Shown: one piece after another, positions 6,528-14,928 of the stretch
Layout: every line of letters starts with the position of its first letter
How positions within the stretch are numbered: the first letter of the stretch is position 1
Origin: Oribacterium sp. KHPX15
GTDB taxonomy: Bacteria > Bacillota > Clostridia > Lachnospirales > Lachnospiraceae
Direction of reading: 5' to 3'
Assembly (NCBI RefSeq): GCF_900107835.1
Contig: NZ_FNRG01000020.1
Span: forward strand, 1-64,000
DNA: 64,000 bases
Program-made: the position numbers and the translations under genes
The notes under the pieces: model-generated
What the model saw: the letters and a program-made list of their open reading frames with translations, nothing else
Told to the model about the DNA's origin: nothing
Database searches by the model: none

Positions 6528-8504
6528 TCAGCCTTTAGCGTAGTTTGCAGCTTCCTCACCGCAGATTCTTCCGCCTGAGAGTGCATTCATCATAGTTACA
6601 CCCTCAACTAAAGGATAAGAATTGTTGAACATTTCTGCAACATCATTTCCGGCTGCATAAAGTCCCTTGATCACAGTTCCGTCATCCTTGATTACCTGAA
6701 GGTTTGAGTTAACAAGAACTCCGCCGATACCACCAAGTGAAACAGGTCTTGCCTTTACTGCGTAAAGTGTTCCGTCTCCAAGGCTCTTCAAATACTTAGA
6801 AGCCTTTCCGTATACAGGATCTACGCCATTCTCGCAGGATGCGTTGTAGTCTGCCAATGTCTTCTCAAGAGTCTCAGCATCGATGCCCATGTTTGCTGCG
6901 AGCTCGGAAACATTAGCACCCTTAAATACGATGCCCTTTGAAACTCCGTCCTCGAGAGCAGCACGGAATTCGGTCCAGCCTTCATCGATTGAGAACATAG
7001 GGATGGTAGGCTCATAAGCTACTGCTGTATCAACATCCAGTGCCTTTGCGCCGCCCTCTTCGAGAGCCTTTACCATATCCTCTGAAATGATGGAATAGAA
7101 ATATTCACCCTGTGTAGCTGCCGCATTTGAGCAGAGAGCTGTGTCATAGTTGAGGTCTTCAGGACAGAATCTTGCGGCACGTCTGTTTACCCAAACGCTT
7201 GTAGGCATGTAGATAGCCTTTGCGATCTCGTCCTTGCCCTGACCGGTCTGGATACCTGAATAAGAAGTTACACCGTGATACTGCTGGATAGTCTTTCCTT
7301 TTCCTGCACCGATGGCACGTGACATGGTAGCGCCGTCACCGGTCTGAGTACCTGTTGTAAATGTCTCAAGAGGGAATCCAACCTCTTCCTCGATCATCTC
7401 GGCATTGGCACCGAATCCGCCTGTTCCGAGAACAACTGCCTTACAGGAAATATCGTAGGTTGTGCCGTCCTTTGCAGTTGCGATAACACCTGTGATGGCA
7501 TCATTCTCAGCCTTGAGTTCGGTTGCCGGTGTCTCGAAGTAAACCTGGCCGCCGGCCTCTGTAAACTTATCGATAAGAGTTGTGTAGTAGCCTGCTTTGT
7601 TCTCCTGATCCTTGTAGATGTGATAGGTCTGGAAACCGTCAGCGTGAGCAGCCTGCTCTGTACCCATAAAGGTGAATTCCATTCCGTTCTCCTCGAGCCA
7701 GTCGATGGTCTCTCCGGAGCGGTTGGAAATGTTATAGAAGAGCTGTCCGTCATCCATCCAGCAGTTATAATCCTGCCAGTATTTAAGAACATCAGCGGTT
7801 GTAAATGTTCCTGCAACACCTGCCTCCTGCTGATCCTTTGAATCGATACCCATAGGACCACCTGCAATGATGGATACACCACCGGGAGTTGCGGCTTTCT
7901 CCAGGAGGATTACATTAGCACCGTTCTGCTGTGCGGTAAGAGCTGCGGAAACGCCGGTTGCACCTGCTCCAACTACAACTACATCTGCCTCAAGTTCCTT
8001 TACTTCAGTTGACTTGTTGGCGCCTGTATCCTTTGAAAAGCTGTCAGGATTTCCGCCGGCTGCGGTAATGGCACCCTTTACTGCCTCCATGATGGCATCT
8101 GAGGTAATGGTTGCTCCGGTAACGGCATCAACAAAAGGTGTTCCGGCATCAACGATAGCCTTGGGAAGCTGCTCCAATGCTGTAGTAGCAACTTCAGGGG
8201 TTTCTGTATTGTCGCCGATGGTTACTTCAGCTATTGCACCGTCCTTGATAACGGTGGTAACTGTCATTTTTCCGTTACGTCCGTCAACAGTGATGTCGTA
8301 GCTTCCGTCCTTAAGATCTCCGCCGGCTTCAGCGCCATCTGCCTGAGTTTCTTCCCCTGTTTCAGCAGCTGCTGTGGTTTCGCCTGCAGCTGCTGTTGCA
8401 GTTTCTGTTGTACTTGCTGTTGTTGCCTCAGGAGTTCCTGTGGCAGCGCATCCTGTCATAACCATTCCTGCGATGAGAACAGTTGATATGATTTTTCTCT
8501 TCAT
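6528..8504 (-). CDS. Exported FMN/FAD fumarate-reductase-like flavoprotein (lipoprotein)
   Basis: 658 residues from MKRKIISTVL, with GGGAG in front; 8525 is an upstream alternative. A lipoprotein signal peptide ends MTGC, then a Thr/Ala/Glu linker. An FMN-binding domain follows (~residues 65-145), with the flavinylation motif VTGATITS, where ApbE attaches FMN to threonine (established for the family). Then comes an FAD_binding_2 domain starting VVVGAGATGVSAALTAQ. This layout matches extracytosolic flavinyl reductases of Firmicutes, which reduce fumarate, urocanate, cinnamates and similar acceptors. The acceptor here is unknown. Confidence 0.88.
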   Translation of the reverse strand: MKRKIISTVLIAGMVMTGCAATGTPEATTASTTETATAAAGETTAAAETGEETQADGAEAGGDLKDGSYDITVDGRNGKMTVTTVIKDGAIAEVTIGDNTETPEVATTALEQLPKAIVDAGTPFVDAVTGATITSDAIMEAVKGAITAAGGNPDSFSKDTGANKSTEVKELEADVVVVGAGATGVSAALTAQQNGANVILLEKAATPGGVSIIAGGPMGIDSKDQQEAGVAGTFTTADVLKYWQDYNCWMDDGQLFYNISNRSGETIDWLEENGMEFTFMGTEQAAHADGFQTYHIYKDQENKAGYYTTLIDKFTEAGGQVYFETPATELKAENDAITGVIATAKDGTTYDISCKAVVLGTGGFGANAEMIEEEVGFPLETFTTGTQTGDGATMSRAIGAGKGKTIQQYHGVTSYSGIQTGQGKDEIAKAIYMPTSVWVNRRAARFCPEDLNYDTALCSNAAATQGEYFYSIISEDMVKALEEGGAKALDVDTAVAYEPTIPMFSIDEGWTEFRAALEDGVSKGIVFKGANVSELAANMGIDAETLEKTLADYNASCENGVDPVYGKASKYLKSLGDGTLYAVKARPVSLGGIGGVLVNSNLQVIKDDGTVIKGLYAAGNDVAEMFNNSYPLVEGVTMMNALSGGRICGEEAANYAKG

Positions 8505-8852
8505 GATATTTCTCCCGTATTTCATACTACAATAAATAACGTTAAAAAATTAACATGTACTTATAATCGCATAGCTTAATAAAAAACGATATGTCTGTTT
8601 CGGACAAACGGGTTATTGAAAAATCATCATGGCGGCTAATGGTTATCACAATGAACCGAGACTTGGCATTGACCTGATTCCTAGTGTAGAAGAGAAGTAT
8701 TATATATAAAAATCATAGCTATAGTGTTATGATGACAGGACAGCAATGATATTTTTTATTCGCATCGGGGTATTATTTGATGGTGTAAAGACCGCTATAA
8801 AAAATTTAGTCAAGGAAAAAAGGCTCTAGTGAACCTTGCAGGAGGAATCATT
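8505..8852. other. Divergent intergenic stretch
   Basis: About 350 bp between divergent genes. A 26-codon ORF (8629-8709) reading MAANGYHNEPRLGIDLIPSV has a natural-looking composition and may be the last piece of a lost gene. AT-rich promoter-like sequence lies on both sides, but no convincing -35/-10 pair was fixed. Confidence 0.3.
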
Positions 8853-9854
8853 ATGAATTTAGGTATAGTTGGAACAGGTAAAATTGTAGTTGATGCATTG
8901 TTTGCCATGCAGCCGATCAAAGATATAAAGCTAAAGTCGATATTTGCAAGACCTCGAAGCCGTGAAAAGGGAGTAGAGCTTGCAAAGAAATATGGTATTA
9001 CTGAAGTCTTCACTGATTATGATGAGATGTTTGATAGTGGTCATGTGGATACGGTTTATATCGGACTGGTAAACATGGTTCATTTTGAATATGCAAAGAA
9101 GGCACTGGAAAAAGGTATAAATGTAATACTTGAAAAGCCTTTTGTCGGAAATTATCAGGAGGCAAAAGAACTGATCGACATTGCAAAAGAGAAGGGCTGT
9201 TTTGTTTTCGAAGCAATTACGGTCCTTCACAATGATGTGATCCTTAAGATGAAAGAGGCATTGCCAAAACTCGGACGGATCCGCATGATGACGGCCAATT
9301 ATTCTCAGTATTCCAGCCGATATGACAGATATCTTGCCGGAGATGTTGACCCTGCCTTTGATCCTGCATGCCTGAGCGGTGCTCTTAGGGATATCAATGT
9401 CTACAACATCCATTATGCCGCGGAGCTGTTCGGAAGACCTGAAAAGGTTTCGTATCATCCGAACAGAGGATTTAACGGGGTGGACACCTCAGGAACTCTG
9501 GTGATGGAATATGACGGATTCTCTGCTGTATGCACCGGCGCCAAAGATTCTGACAGTCCCTGTTTTGTGACTGTTCAGGGTGAAAAGGGTTATATGAAGA
9601 TTGATGGAAAACCGAATGTTGCACCGAATCTTACTATCGTGACTGTTGATGACAGCGGTGAACTTGTAAAGGATGCAGCAGGTGCCATGACACGGAAAAC
9701 AAAAATAGAAGAATTTGTCCCGTCGGAGACTCATCACAGAATGACCCGGGAATTCATTGATTTTGCCCGGATCATAGATGAGAAAGATTACAGGGAATGG
9801 GAAAGGTATGCCAGGGAAACGCTGGATGTGATGAGTGTTCTTGACCGGTGTTGA
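8853..9854 (+). CDS. Gfo/Idh/MocA-family oxidoreductase
   Basis: 333 residues from the ATG at 8853 behind GCAGGAGG; an in-frame ATG-less extension from 8829 is not needed. The N-terminal Rossmann fold starts LGIVGTGKI, and INVILEKPFVGN carries the conserved EKP lysine of the family. The C-terminal alpha/beta domain is complete. These enzymes oxidise or reduce sugars and related polyols or imino compounds with NAD(P). The substrate is not predictable from here. No operon partner is close upstream. Confidence 0.88.
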   Translation: MNLGIVGTGKIVVDALFAMQPIKDIKLKSIFARPRSREKGVELAKKYGITEVFTDYDEMFDSGHVDTVYIGLVNMVHFEYAKKALEKGINVILEKPFVGNYQEAKELIDIAKEKGCFVFEAITVLHNDVILKMKEALPKLGRIRMMTANYSQYSSRYDRYLAGDVDPAFDPACLSGALRDINVYNIHYAAELFGRPEKVSYHPNRGFNGVDTSGTLVMEYDGFSAVCTGAKDSDSPCFVTVQGEKGYMKIDGKPNVAPNLTIVTVDDSGELVKDAAGAMTRKTKIEEFVPSETHHRMTREFIDFARIIDEKDYREWERYARETLDVMSVLDRC

Positions 9855-9888
9855 CCATATCCCGGATATAGCAAAGGTCTTTGAAATA

Positions 9889-9940
9889 TTGACAATAAGT
9901 AACCGAACGTTTACAATTACAAATGTAAACGTTCGGTTAC
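9889..9940 (+). promoter_or_regulatory. Promoter of the GNAT gene with overlapping 17-bp inverted-repeat operator
   Basis: TTGACA (9889-9894), 17 bp, TACAAT (9912-9917). A perfect inverted repeat, GTAACCGAACGTTTACA (9899-9915) with its complement (9924-9940), covers the spacer, the -10 box and the likely start site, which suits a repressor. The right half, GTAAACGTTCGGTTAC, nearly matches the site before the TetR gene. Confidence 0.8.
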
Positions 9941-9984
9941 ATTTGTGTAAAGGTATGGTGTCAGGTCCTGGAAAGGAAGTAAAT

Positions 9985-10605
9985 ATGGGTATAACAATCA
10001 GACTTGAAGAAGAAAAAGATTATAGAAATGTTGAAAATTTGATACGGGATGCTTTTTGGAATGTCTACAGACCCGGGTGTATGGAGCATTACGTTATGCA
10101 TTGTTTTCGGGATGATCCAGCATTTATCAAGGAGCTTGATTATATTATGGAACTCGACGGAGAGCTGATTGGGCATGCTATGTACTGTCGCTCGGAAATA
10201 CTACTTAACGATGGAAACATTAAGCCGGTCATCACACTGGGACCAATCTGTATCGCAAATGAGTTTAAGCGAAAGGGATATGGCAAGCAGCTTTTGGACG
10301 CCACTCTTGAAAAGGCTAAGGAGGCGGGTTATGGAGCCGTAATCATGGAAGGAAATATCGACTTTTACGGAAAGTCCGGATTCGTTCCATCCAAATCAAA
10401 GGGCATACGCTATGCCGATGATCCTGAGGCAGATTATCTTCTTTGTCTTGAATTGAAGCAGGGATACCTGGATGGAATCGATGGGACATGGACTGATCCG
10501 AGCGGGTATTTTGTCTGTCAAAATGATCCGGAGGGATTCGAGAAGTTCGAAGCCGGTTTTCCCTTTAAAGAAAAGAAAAAACTGCCGGGCCAGTTATTCG
10601 GGTGA
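9985..10605 (+). CDS. GNAT-family N-acetyltransferase
   Basis: 206 residues from MGITIRLEEEKDYRNVE, behind GGAAAGGAAG; a longer ORF from 9835 runs backwards through the promoter and operator and is rejected. The acetyl-CoA loop appears as ITLGPICIANEFKRKGYGKQ (R/QxxGxG/A type), followed by ALEKAKEAGYGAVIMEG-like helix and strand, and FYGKSGF. The acceptor is unknown. It is probably repressed by the downstream TetR protein, since both genes have the same operator half-site. Confidence 0.88.
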   Translation: MGITIRLEEEKDYRNVENLIRDAFWNVYRPGCMEHYVMHCFRDDPAFIKELDYIMELDGELIGHAMYCRSEILLNDGNIKPVITLGPICIANEFKRKGYGKQLLDATLEKAKEAGYGAVIMEGNIDFYGKSGFVPSKSKGIRYADDPEADYLLCLELKQGYLDGIDGTWTDPSGYFVCQNDPEGFEKFEAGFPFKEKKKLPGQLFG

Positions 10606-10635
10606 ACAGCTTTCTGTCGCCGGTTATTGGGCTGA

Positions 10636-10684
10636 TTGACAAAAGATAATCGGGAGTTTACGCTTCAAGTAAACTTCCGGTTAC
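10636..10684 (+). promoter_or_regulatory. Promoter and operator of the TetR gene
   Basis: TTGACA (10636-10641), 17 bp, TACGCT (10659-10664). An inverted repeat GGGAGTTTAC / GTAAACTTCC (10652-10661 and 10669-10678) covers the -10 box. The right side GTAAACTTCCGGTTAC closely resembles the operator half before the GNAT gene, implying autoregulation. Confidence 0.7.
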
Positions 10685-10750
10685 TTTTTTAACACATACG
10701 TTATAAACGAGTAGCCCTGTTTAATTCGCTTATGATTTTTAGGTATAAAT

Positions 10751-11401
10751 ATGAAAACGACTAAAGATGAAATATTACTGGTATCCCTAAGGCTTTTTGC
10801 TGAGCGTGGTTATGATGCAGTTTCCATCAGTATGATCGCGGATGAGATCGGCATCACAAAAGGAGCACTTTACAGACATTTTGTCAGTAAGCAGGAGATA
10901 TACGATAAGATACTGGAAAAAATGACAGAGCTTGATGCCGAAAGGGCTCAGGAGGACAATGTCCCCGTCGAAACCAAAGAGGCTCAGGCTGATTCGTATG
11001 AAAACCGCAGCTTTCATGAGTTCTGCTGTTTTGCTGTTAATCAGTTTGATTTCTGGACAAAAAATGAATTCGCCGTGGCATTCCGAAAGATGCTTATGCT
11101 GGAGCAGTACAAAAGTCATGAAAAGATGAAGCAGTACCAGGAAATGATCTGCGAAGGGCCGGTGAAGTATTCGGAAGATTTATTAAGTGCCATGATAAAG
11201 GAAGATAAGTTGAACGATAAAGCAAAGGCACTTGGTGCAAGAAATCTCGCCCTGGAACTATATGCACCTTTGTTCCTGATGATACAGCTTTATGATGGCG
11301 GTGCAGACAGGGATGAACTGCATGAGCGTCTTAATGAAATCATAGGAGCATATGAAAAAAGATATAAGGCTTCTTATGAGGGAGATATTTCCAAGAAGTA
11401 A
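10751..11401 (+). CDS. TetR/AcrR-family transcriptional regulator
   Basis: 216 residues. The N-terminal HTH is typical: LRLFAERGYDAVSISMIADE then ITKGALYRHFVSKQEIY. The C-terminal ~150 residues are a ligand-binding helical bundle with no recognisable specificity. The ribosome site is weak. It is separated from the GNAT gene by its own promoter with a matching operator, so it probably controls itself and the GNAT gene; the inducer is unknown. Confidence 0.9.
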   Translation: MKTTKDEILLVSLRLFAERGYDAVSISMIADEIGITKGALYRHFVSKQEIYDKILEKMTELDAERAQEDNVPVETKEAQADSYENRSFHEFCCFAVNQFDFWTKNEFAVAFRKMLMLEQYKSHEKMKQYQEMICEGPVKYSEDLLSAMIKEDKLNDKAKALGARNLALELYAPLFLMIQLYDGGADRDELHERLNEIIGAYEKRYKASYEGDISKK

Positions 11402-11433
11402 TAGCTTATCTCAATCCATCGGAAGATGAGTTT

Positions 11434-11778
11434 TTACAGATTATCCTCACCCCATTTCTTCAGTTCAAGAAGGATGGGGATGAGGCTTTTTGTTTTTTCG
11501 GTAAGATTGTATTCTACCCGAACAGGCATCTCGTCATATTGTTTTCTTTCGACAAGCCCGTCTGCTTCCAGCTCTTTCAATGAGTTAGCGAGCATGGTGT
11601 TAGTGATCCCATGTATGGAGCGGTTCAATTCCCCGTATCTCACTACTTCATTCTTATCAATGACGCAAAGGATCATTATCTTCCACTTTCCGCCAATCTT
11701 GTCAATTATTCTTTTCAGCCCACAATTCTGTCCGGCTATATCTTCACATAATGGTTCATGGTTCTCTTTTTTTCTCAT
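11434..11778 (-). CDS. HxlR-family winged-helix regulator
   Basis: 114 residues. C..I.....GLKRIIDKIGGKWKIMIL and RYGELNRSIHGITNTMLANS are hallmark HxlR features; VEYNLTEKTKSLIPILLELK completes the winged helix. Such proteins sense redox or electrophile stress, often through an N-terminal cysteine, here Cys11 with a second at 19. It is divergent from the ferredoxin operon at 11931, its likely target. Confidence 0.9.
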   Translation of the reverse strand: MRKKENHEPLCEDIAGQNCGLKRIIDKIGGKWKIMILCVIDKNEVVRYGELNRSIHGITNTMLANSLKELEADGLVERKQYDEMPVRVEYNLTEKTKSLIPILLELKKWGEDNL

Positions 11779-11810
11779 GGTATACTTTTCCTTACCAGGT
11801 AAATAAAAAC

Positions 11811-11845
11811 TGTGTACTTGATATAAAATCTATACCACATATAAT
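11811..11845 (+). promoter_or_regulatory. Promoter of the ferredoxin operon, possible HxlR site
   Basis: TTGATA (11818-11823), 16 bp, TATAAT (11840-11845). An imperfect dyad TGTGTAC ... TATACCACA (11811-11839) spans the spacer and could bind the divergently encoded HxlR protein (inference). Confidence 0.55.
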
Positions 11846-11930
11846 AAGGTTATCATCTGGGAAACACAAGTAGTCAAATAAAGTTAAAGGAAATAGCATA
11901 AGATACAAATGCAGAAAGAGGATATTGAAA

Positions 11931-12131
11931 ATGAGAAAAGCTGTTAATGATATAGACAGATGTGTTGCCTGCGGGGTATGTGCCCTGCAGTGCCCACGAA
12001 ATGCCATATCTATTTATAAAGGCTGTTATGCGGTAGTGGATACCGGTAAATGCGTGGGCTGTGGTTTATGTGAAAAGGCATGTCCTGCGGGTTCAATAAA
12101 GGTTACGGAGGTGGAAAATGGCAGTAAATAA
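11931..12131 (+). CDS. 2[4Fe-4S] ferredoxin-type protein
   Basis: 66 residues from MRKAVNDIDRCVACG; an in-frame TTG two codons upstream is less likely. Two clusters are clear: CVACGVCALQCP and CVGCGLCEKACP, each CxxCxxCxxxCP. A cytoplasmic electron carrier. Its end overlaps the start of the membrane Fe-S protein by 14 bp, so the two are translationally coupled and probably work as partners. Confidence 0.92.
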   Translation: MRKAVNDIDRCVACGVCALQCPRNAISIYKGCYAVVDTGKCVGCGLCEKACPAGSIKVTEVENGSK

Positions 12132-12711
12132 GAAAAAACACTGGCATGACTACCTTTGGATCTGGTCAATAATCTATTTTGCTCTTGGATTTTTCAACAT
12201 CCTATTTGCATGGCTCGGAATGATAGATTTTATTCTTCCGCTTATCTTTGCCGCTGTAGGTGGCAATAAATGGTTCTGCAACCATATGTGTGGCAGAGGA
12301 CAGCTTTTCTGGGTGCTTGGCAGGAATTTTAAATGTTCAAGAGGAAAGCCTGCACCCAAATGGCTATCATCAAAATGGTTCAGGTATGGATTTCTGTTAT
12401 TCTTCCTCACTATGTTCGGAACCATGGTATTCCAGACATATCTGGTGTTTTCCGGAGCAGGGACACTAAGAAAAGCAATAAAGCTTTTCTGGACCTTCAG
12501 AGTTCCGTGGCAATGGGCTTATAACGGAAGCGTACTCCCTGACTGGGTAGCTCAGTTTGGCTTTGGATTCTATAGTCTGATGCTCACATCAACACTTATA
12601 GGACTTATAGTGATGGTATTGTATAAAGAGAGAACCTGGTGTTCTTTCTGTCCTATGGGAACGATGACTCAGGGTATTTGTAAGATTAAGGCAAAGGAAG
12701 GTTTTAAATAA
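12118..12711 (+). CDS. Membrane 4Fe-4S protein (NapH/polyferredoxin-like)
   Basis: 197 residues with about four membrane segments (~14-45, 85-110, 155-180 and one weaker). Two cysteine groups face the same side: CNHMCGRGQLF (~60) and CSFCPMGTM (~180), a pattern of NapH/NosR-like quinol or flavin electron-transfer proteins in reduced form. It likely passes electrons between the membrane and the ferredoxin encoded just upstream. Its stop codon overlaps the next ATG (TAATG). Confidence 0.8.
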   Translation: MAVNKKKHWHDYLWIWSIIYFALGFFNILFAWLGMIDFILPLIFAAVGGNKWFCNHMCGRGQLFWVLGRNFKCSRGKPAPKWLSSKWFRYGFLLFFLTMFGTMVFQTYLVFSGAGTLRKAIKLFWTFRVPWQWAYNGSVLPDWVAQFGFGFYSLMLTSTLIGLIVMVLYKERTWCSFCPMGTMTQGICKIKAKEGFK

Positions 12712-13100
12712 TGACATTAGAAGAAAGAGCAGAATTAGCTGCGGAATTAAAGAGCTCAGGAGTATGCAACTGTTCGCAGGCAGTGACAAAAGTATTAGCT
12801 GACCAAACTACACTTACTGAAGAGCAGCTTCGACAGATATCCTCCGGATTTGCTGCGGGAATGGGCAATATGGAAGCCACATGCGGAGCCATGATAGGTG
12901 CAGCAATGATAGCAGGCCTCAAAACAGAAGGTAAAGGTGCTGTTATGGCAACAAAGAAAATTCAGGAAGAGTTCCAAAGAAGATGCGGAGCTCTAAAATG
13001 CAGAGATCTTAAAGCCATAACAGACGGAAAACCGTTATGCGCCTGTGATGATTGTGTGAGGAATGCAGTCATGATCTATGGCGAGTTTATGGGATTATAA
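12711..13100 (+). CDS. C_GCAxxG_C_C family redox protein
   Basis: 129 residues. It follows the family pattern: GVCNCSQAV near residue 20, GMGNMEATCGAMIGA near 60, then RRCGALKCRDL and PLCACDDCV near the C-terminus. The conserved cysteines suggest a metal or cluster-binding redox role, but no member's reaction is established to my knowledge. Third gene of the ferredoxin operon, joined by TAATG to the previous gene and closed by a terminator. Confidence 0.9.
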   Translation: MTLEERAELAAELKSSGVCNCSQAVTKVLADQTTLTEEQLRQISSGFAAGMGNMEATCGAMIGAAMIAGLKTEGKGAVMATKKIQEEFQRRCGALKCRDLKAITDGKPLCACDDCVRNAVMIYGEFMGL

Positions 13101-13125
13101 TTAGGAAAAATACACTCAGCCGAAG

Positions 13126-13169
13126 AAATAAGGCCGGTTCTCATTTTATGAGAACCGACTTATTTTTTT
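13126..13169. terminator. Intrinsic terminator between convergent genes
   Basis: AATAAG and CGGTTCTCAT pair with ATGAGAACCG and CTTATT, followed by TTTTTC. Confidence 0.85.
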
Positions 13170-13188
13170 CTTATAATTGTTAAGCGAG

Positions 13189-14928
13189 TCAGGAGAGCTG
13201 AGATGGCTTTTCTACTTTGTAATCTGACCAGCTGCTAAGCTTGTTAGCGCCTGACAGATCTACACTTTCTTTATAGTCGCCGGTAACTGTCACAATGTAG
13301 TTTGAATCGCCGGAAACTATTACATTTCCGTCCTTATCTACGATGGTCACAGTCTTGCCGGATGCATCAACGATCTTACCTTCTGAGTAAAGATTTGTAA
13401 CAGTTGAGTTATCTGTAACAGTCCAGGTTGAAGTGCTGTCGATGTAAACAGAAGCGTAGCCGTTTCCTCCGTTACCTGCATCAGACTCATCGTCCACGAA
13501 GGCACCCTTAAGTGTTGAGCCCTCAGTCATGTAGAAGTCAAGCTGAGAGATGGAATCCCAGATGACATTACCCTCCATGTCCTGAGAGATGGCTGTAAAT
13601 GTTGTGTCTGCGCCGTTTGCTCCTGTGCTTCCCCATCCGCGCTCATTACTGTTTCCGGTAACTCTGAGGAAGAAGTCATTGTCTTCAGCATAGGTAATGT
13701 CTACATCTTTCAAAGTGAATGTGGACTGGGTATTTGTTGAGTAGAACATGCCGCCGTTCTTTGCTGTAAGTGTACCGCCGTCCATCTCGAAGACGGAATT
13801 ACCTACTTCTGAGTCTCCGGACATGGACTGATAGAGGATGACATTCCATGTAAGCTTGTTCTGTGAAAGGTCAGCCATGTTACCTGAAAGGTCACAGTTG
13901 AAAAGTCTGATCTCATTGTCACCTTCGATACAGATGGCTTCTGAACCGTTTGCTGTAAGGGTTGCTCCGTTAATGCTTATGTCGGCAGTTGAGTATACAG
14001 CCGGAGAACCGCTTCCGTTTGAAACATAGGTTCCGCCGTCCACAACCATCTTTCCGCCGCCTCTGTCAGAACGGATGGCTGCTGAAGACTCGCCGTTTGT
14101 GGTTACAGTATCATTCCAGGCATAGAGTGTTCCGCCGCCGGCTACGTGGATACCGCCGGATGTGTCCTTTGCTGTAGTGATGGTTGTATCAGCCACGTAG
14201 CTGACACCCCTATCGTAGGCAAATACACCTGCACCGCCCTTGGCATCGGTTGTGATGGTTGAGTTGGAAACATAAGCTGTGCCGTCTGTTGCAAGAACAG
14301 CCGCACCCACACCGTAGAAGGAACTTGTGTCACCACCGGTTGAATCAGAGGAGTTTCTTGTGATGTTTGCGTTCCTGATGGTGGCGGTTGCACCGTTTGA
14401 TACGAGAACTGCATTCTGATCTGTTCCTGTTGATTCGATGTTTCCTGTGAGCTCTGCGTCTGAAGTTATATCATTTACGGCAGCGTAGCTTTCAGGCTTG
14501 GAGGAACCGCCGCCGGGCATATCACCGGGACCACCCTGACCGTTGCCACCGGGCATGCCGCCGTGGCCGCCCTGGCCATTACCGCCGGGGCCACCTTGTC
14601 CGTTACCGGGTTCAAAATCACCGCCGCCATTTATGCCGCCGGGGCCATCGTGGCCATTTCCATCCGGAGCGCCCTGACCACCTTCACCATTTGGACCGCC
14701 CTGAAAATTGCCGTCGGAACCACCCTGGCCGTTTTCGCCGTGACCGTTTTCACCGTTTTGCGCACCCTGACCATCAGGTCTGTTGCTCTGCATAGCATTT
14801 CCTGAGTTATCCTGTGTTGCTTCAACAGTAGTTGCTGTTGTTGAAGAAGCTGATGAGCCGCATGAGCTAAGCATTATAGATGCTGTAAGTAATGTTGTTG
14901 CTGTGATAGCAATATTTTTTCTTTTCAT
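13189..14928 (-). CDS. Gly-rich beta-helix surface lipoprotein
   Basis: 579 residues. The signal peptide ends in the lipobox LSSC (Cys 23). Residues ~45-150 are a Gly/Asn/Gln/Pro-rich linker of imperfect GGNGQGGP-like repeats. The rest is a Thr/Ser/Asn-rich, right-handed beta-helix pattern with repeated short strands such as TAYVSNSTITTDAKGGAGVF, resembling pectate-lyase-like adhesins. Likely anchored outside the membrane, binding polysaccharide or another surface. No catalytic residues identified. Single-gene unit. Confidence 0.75.
   Translation of the reverse strand: MKRKNIAITATTLLTASIMLSSCGSSASSTTATTVEATQDNSGNAMQSNRPDGQGAQNGENGHGENGQGGSDGNFQGGPNGEGGQGAPDGNGHDGPGGINGGGDFEPGNGQGGPGGNGQGGHGGMPGGNGQGGPGDMPGGGSSKPESYAAVNDITSDAELTGNIESTGTDQNAVLVSNGATATIRNANITRNSSDSTGGDTSSFYGVGAAVLATDGTAYVSNSTITTDAKGGAGVFAYDRGVSYVADTTITTAKDTSGGIHVAGGGTLYAWNDTVTTNGESSAAIRSDRGGGKMVVDGGTYVSNGSGSPAVYSTADISINGATLTANGSEAICIEGDNEIRLFNCDLSGNMADLSQNKLTWNVILYQSMSGDSEVGNSVFEMDGGTLTAKNGGMFYSTNTQSTFTLKDVDITYAEDNDFFLRVTGNSNERGWGSTGANGADTTFTAISQDMEGNVIWDSISQLDFYMTEGSTLKGAFVDDESDAGNGGNGYASVYIDSTSTWTVTDNSTVTNLYSEGKIVDASGKTVTIVDKDGNVIVSGDSNYIVTVTGDYKESVDLSGANKLSSWSDYKVEKPSQLS

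Noticed and set aside
9835-9984. N-terminal extension of the GNAT protein from 9835
   Set aside because: It would run through the TTGACA/TACAAT promoter and operator; the ribosome site fits 9985.
14563-14805. Plus-strand Ala/Val-rich ORFs opposite the Gly-rich linker
   Set aside because: They arise because GGN codons read backwards as NCC/GCC; the minus-strand frame has the signal peptide and full-length domain.
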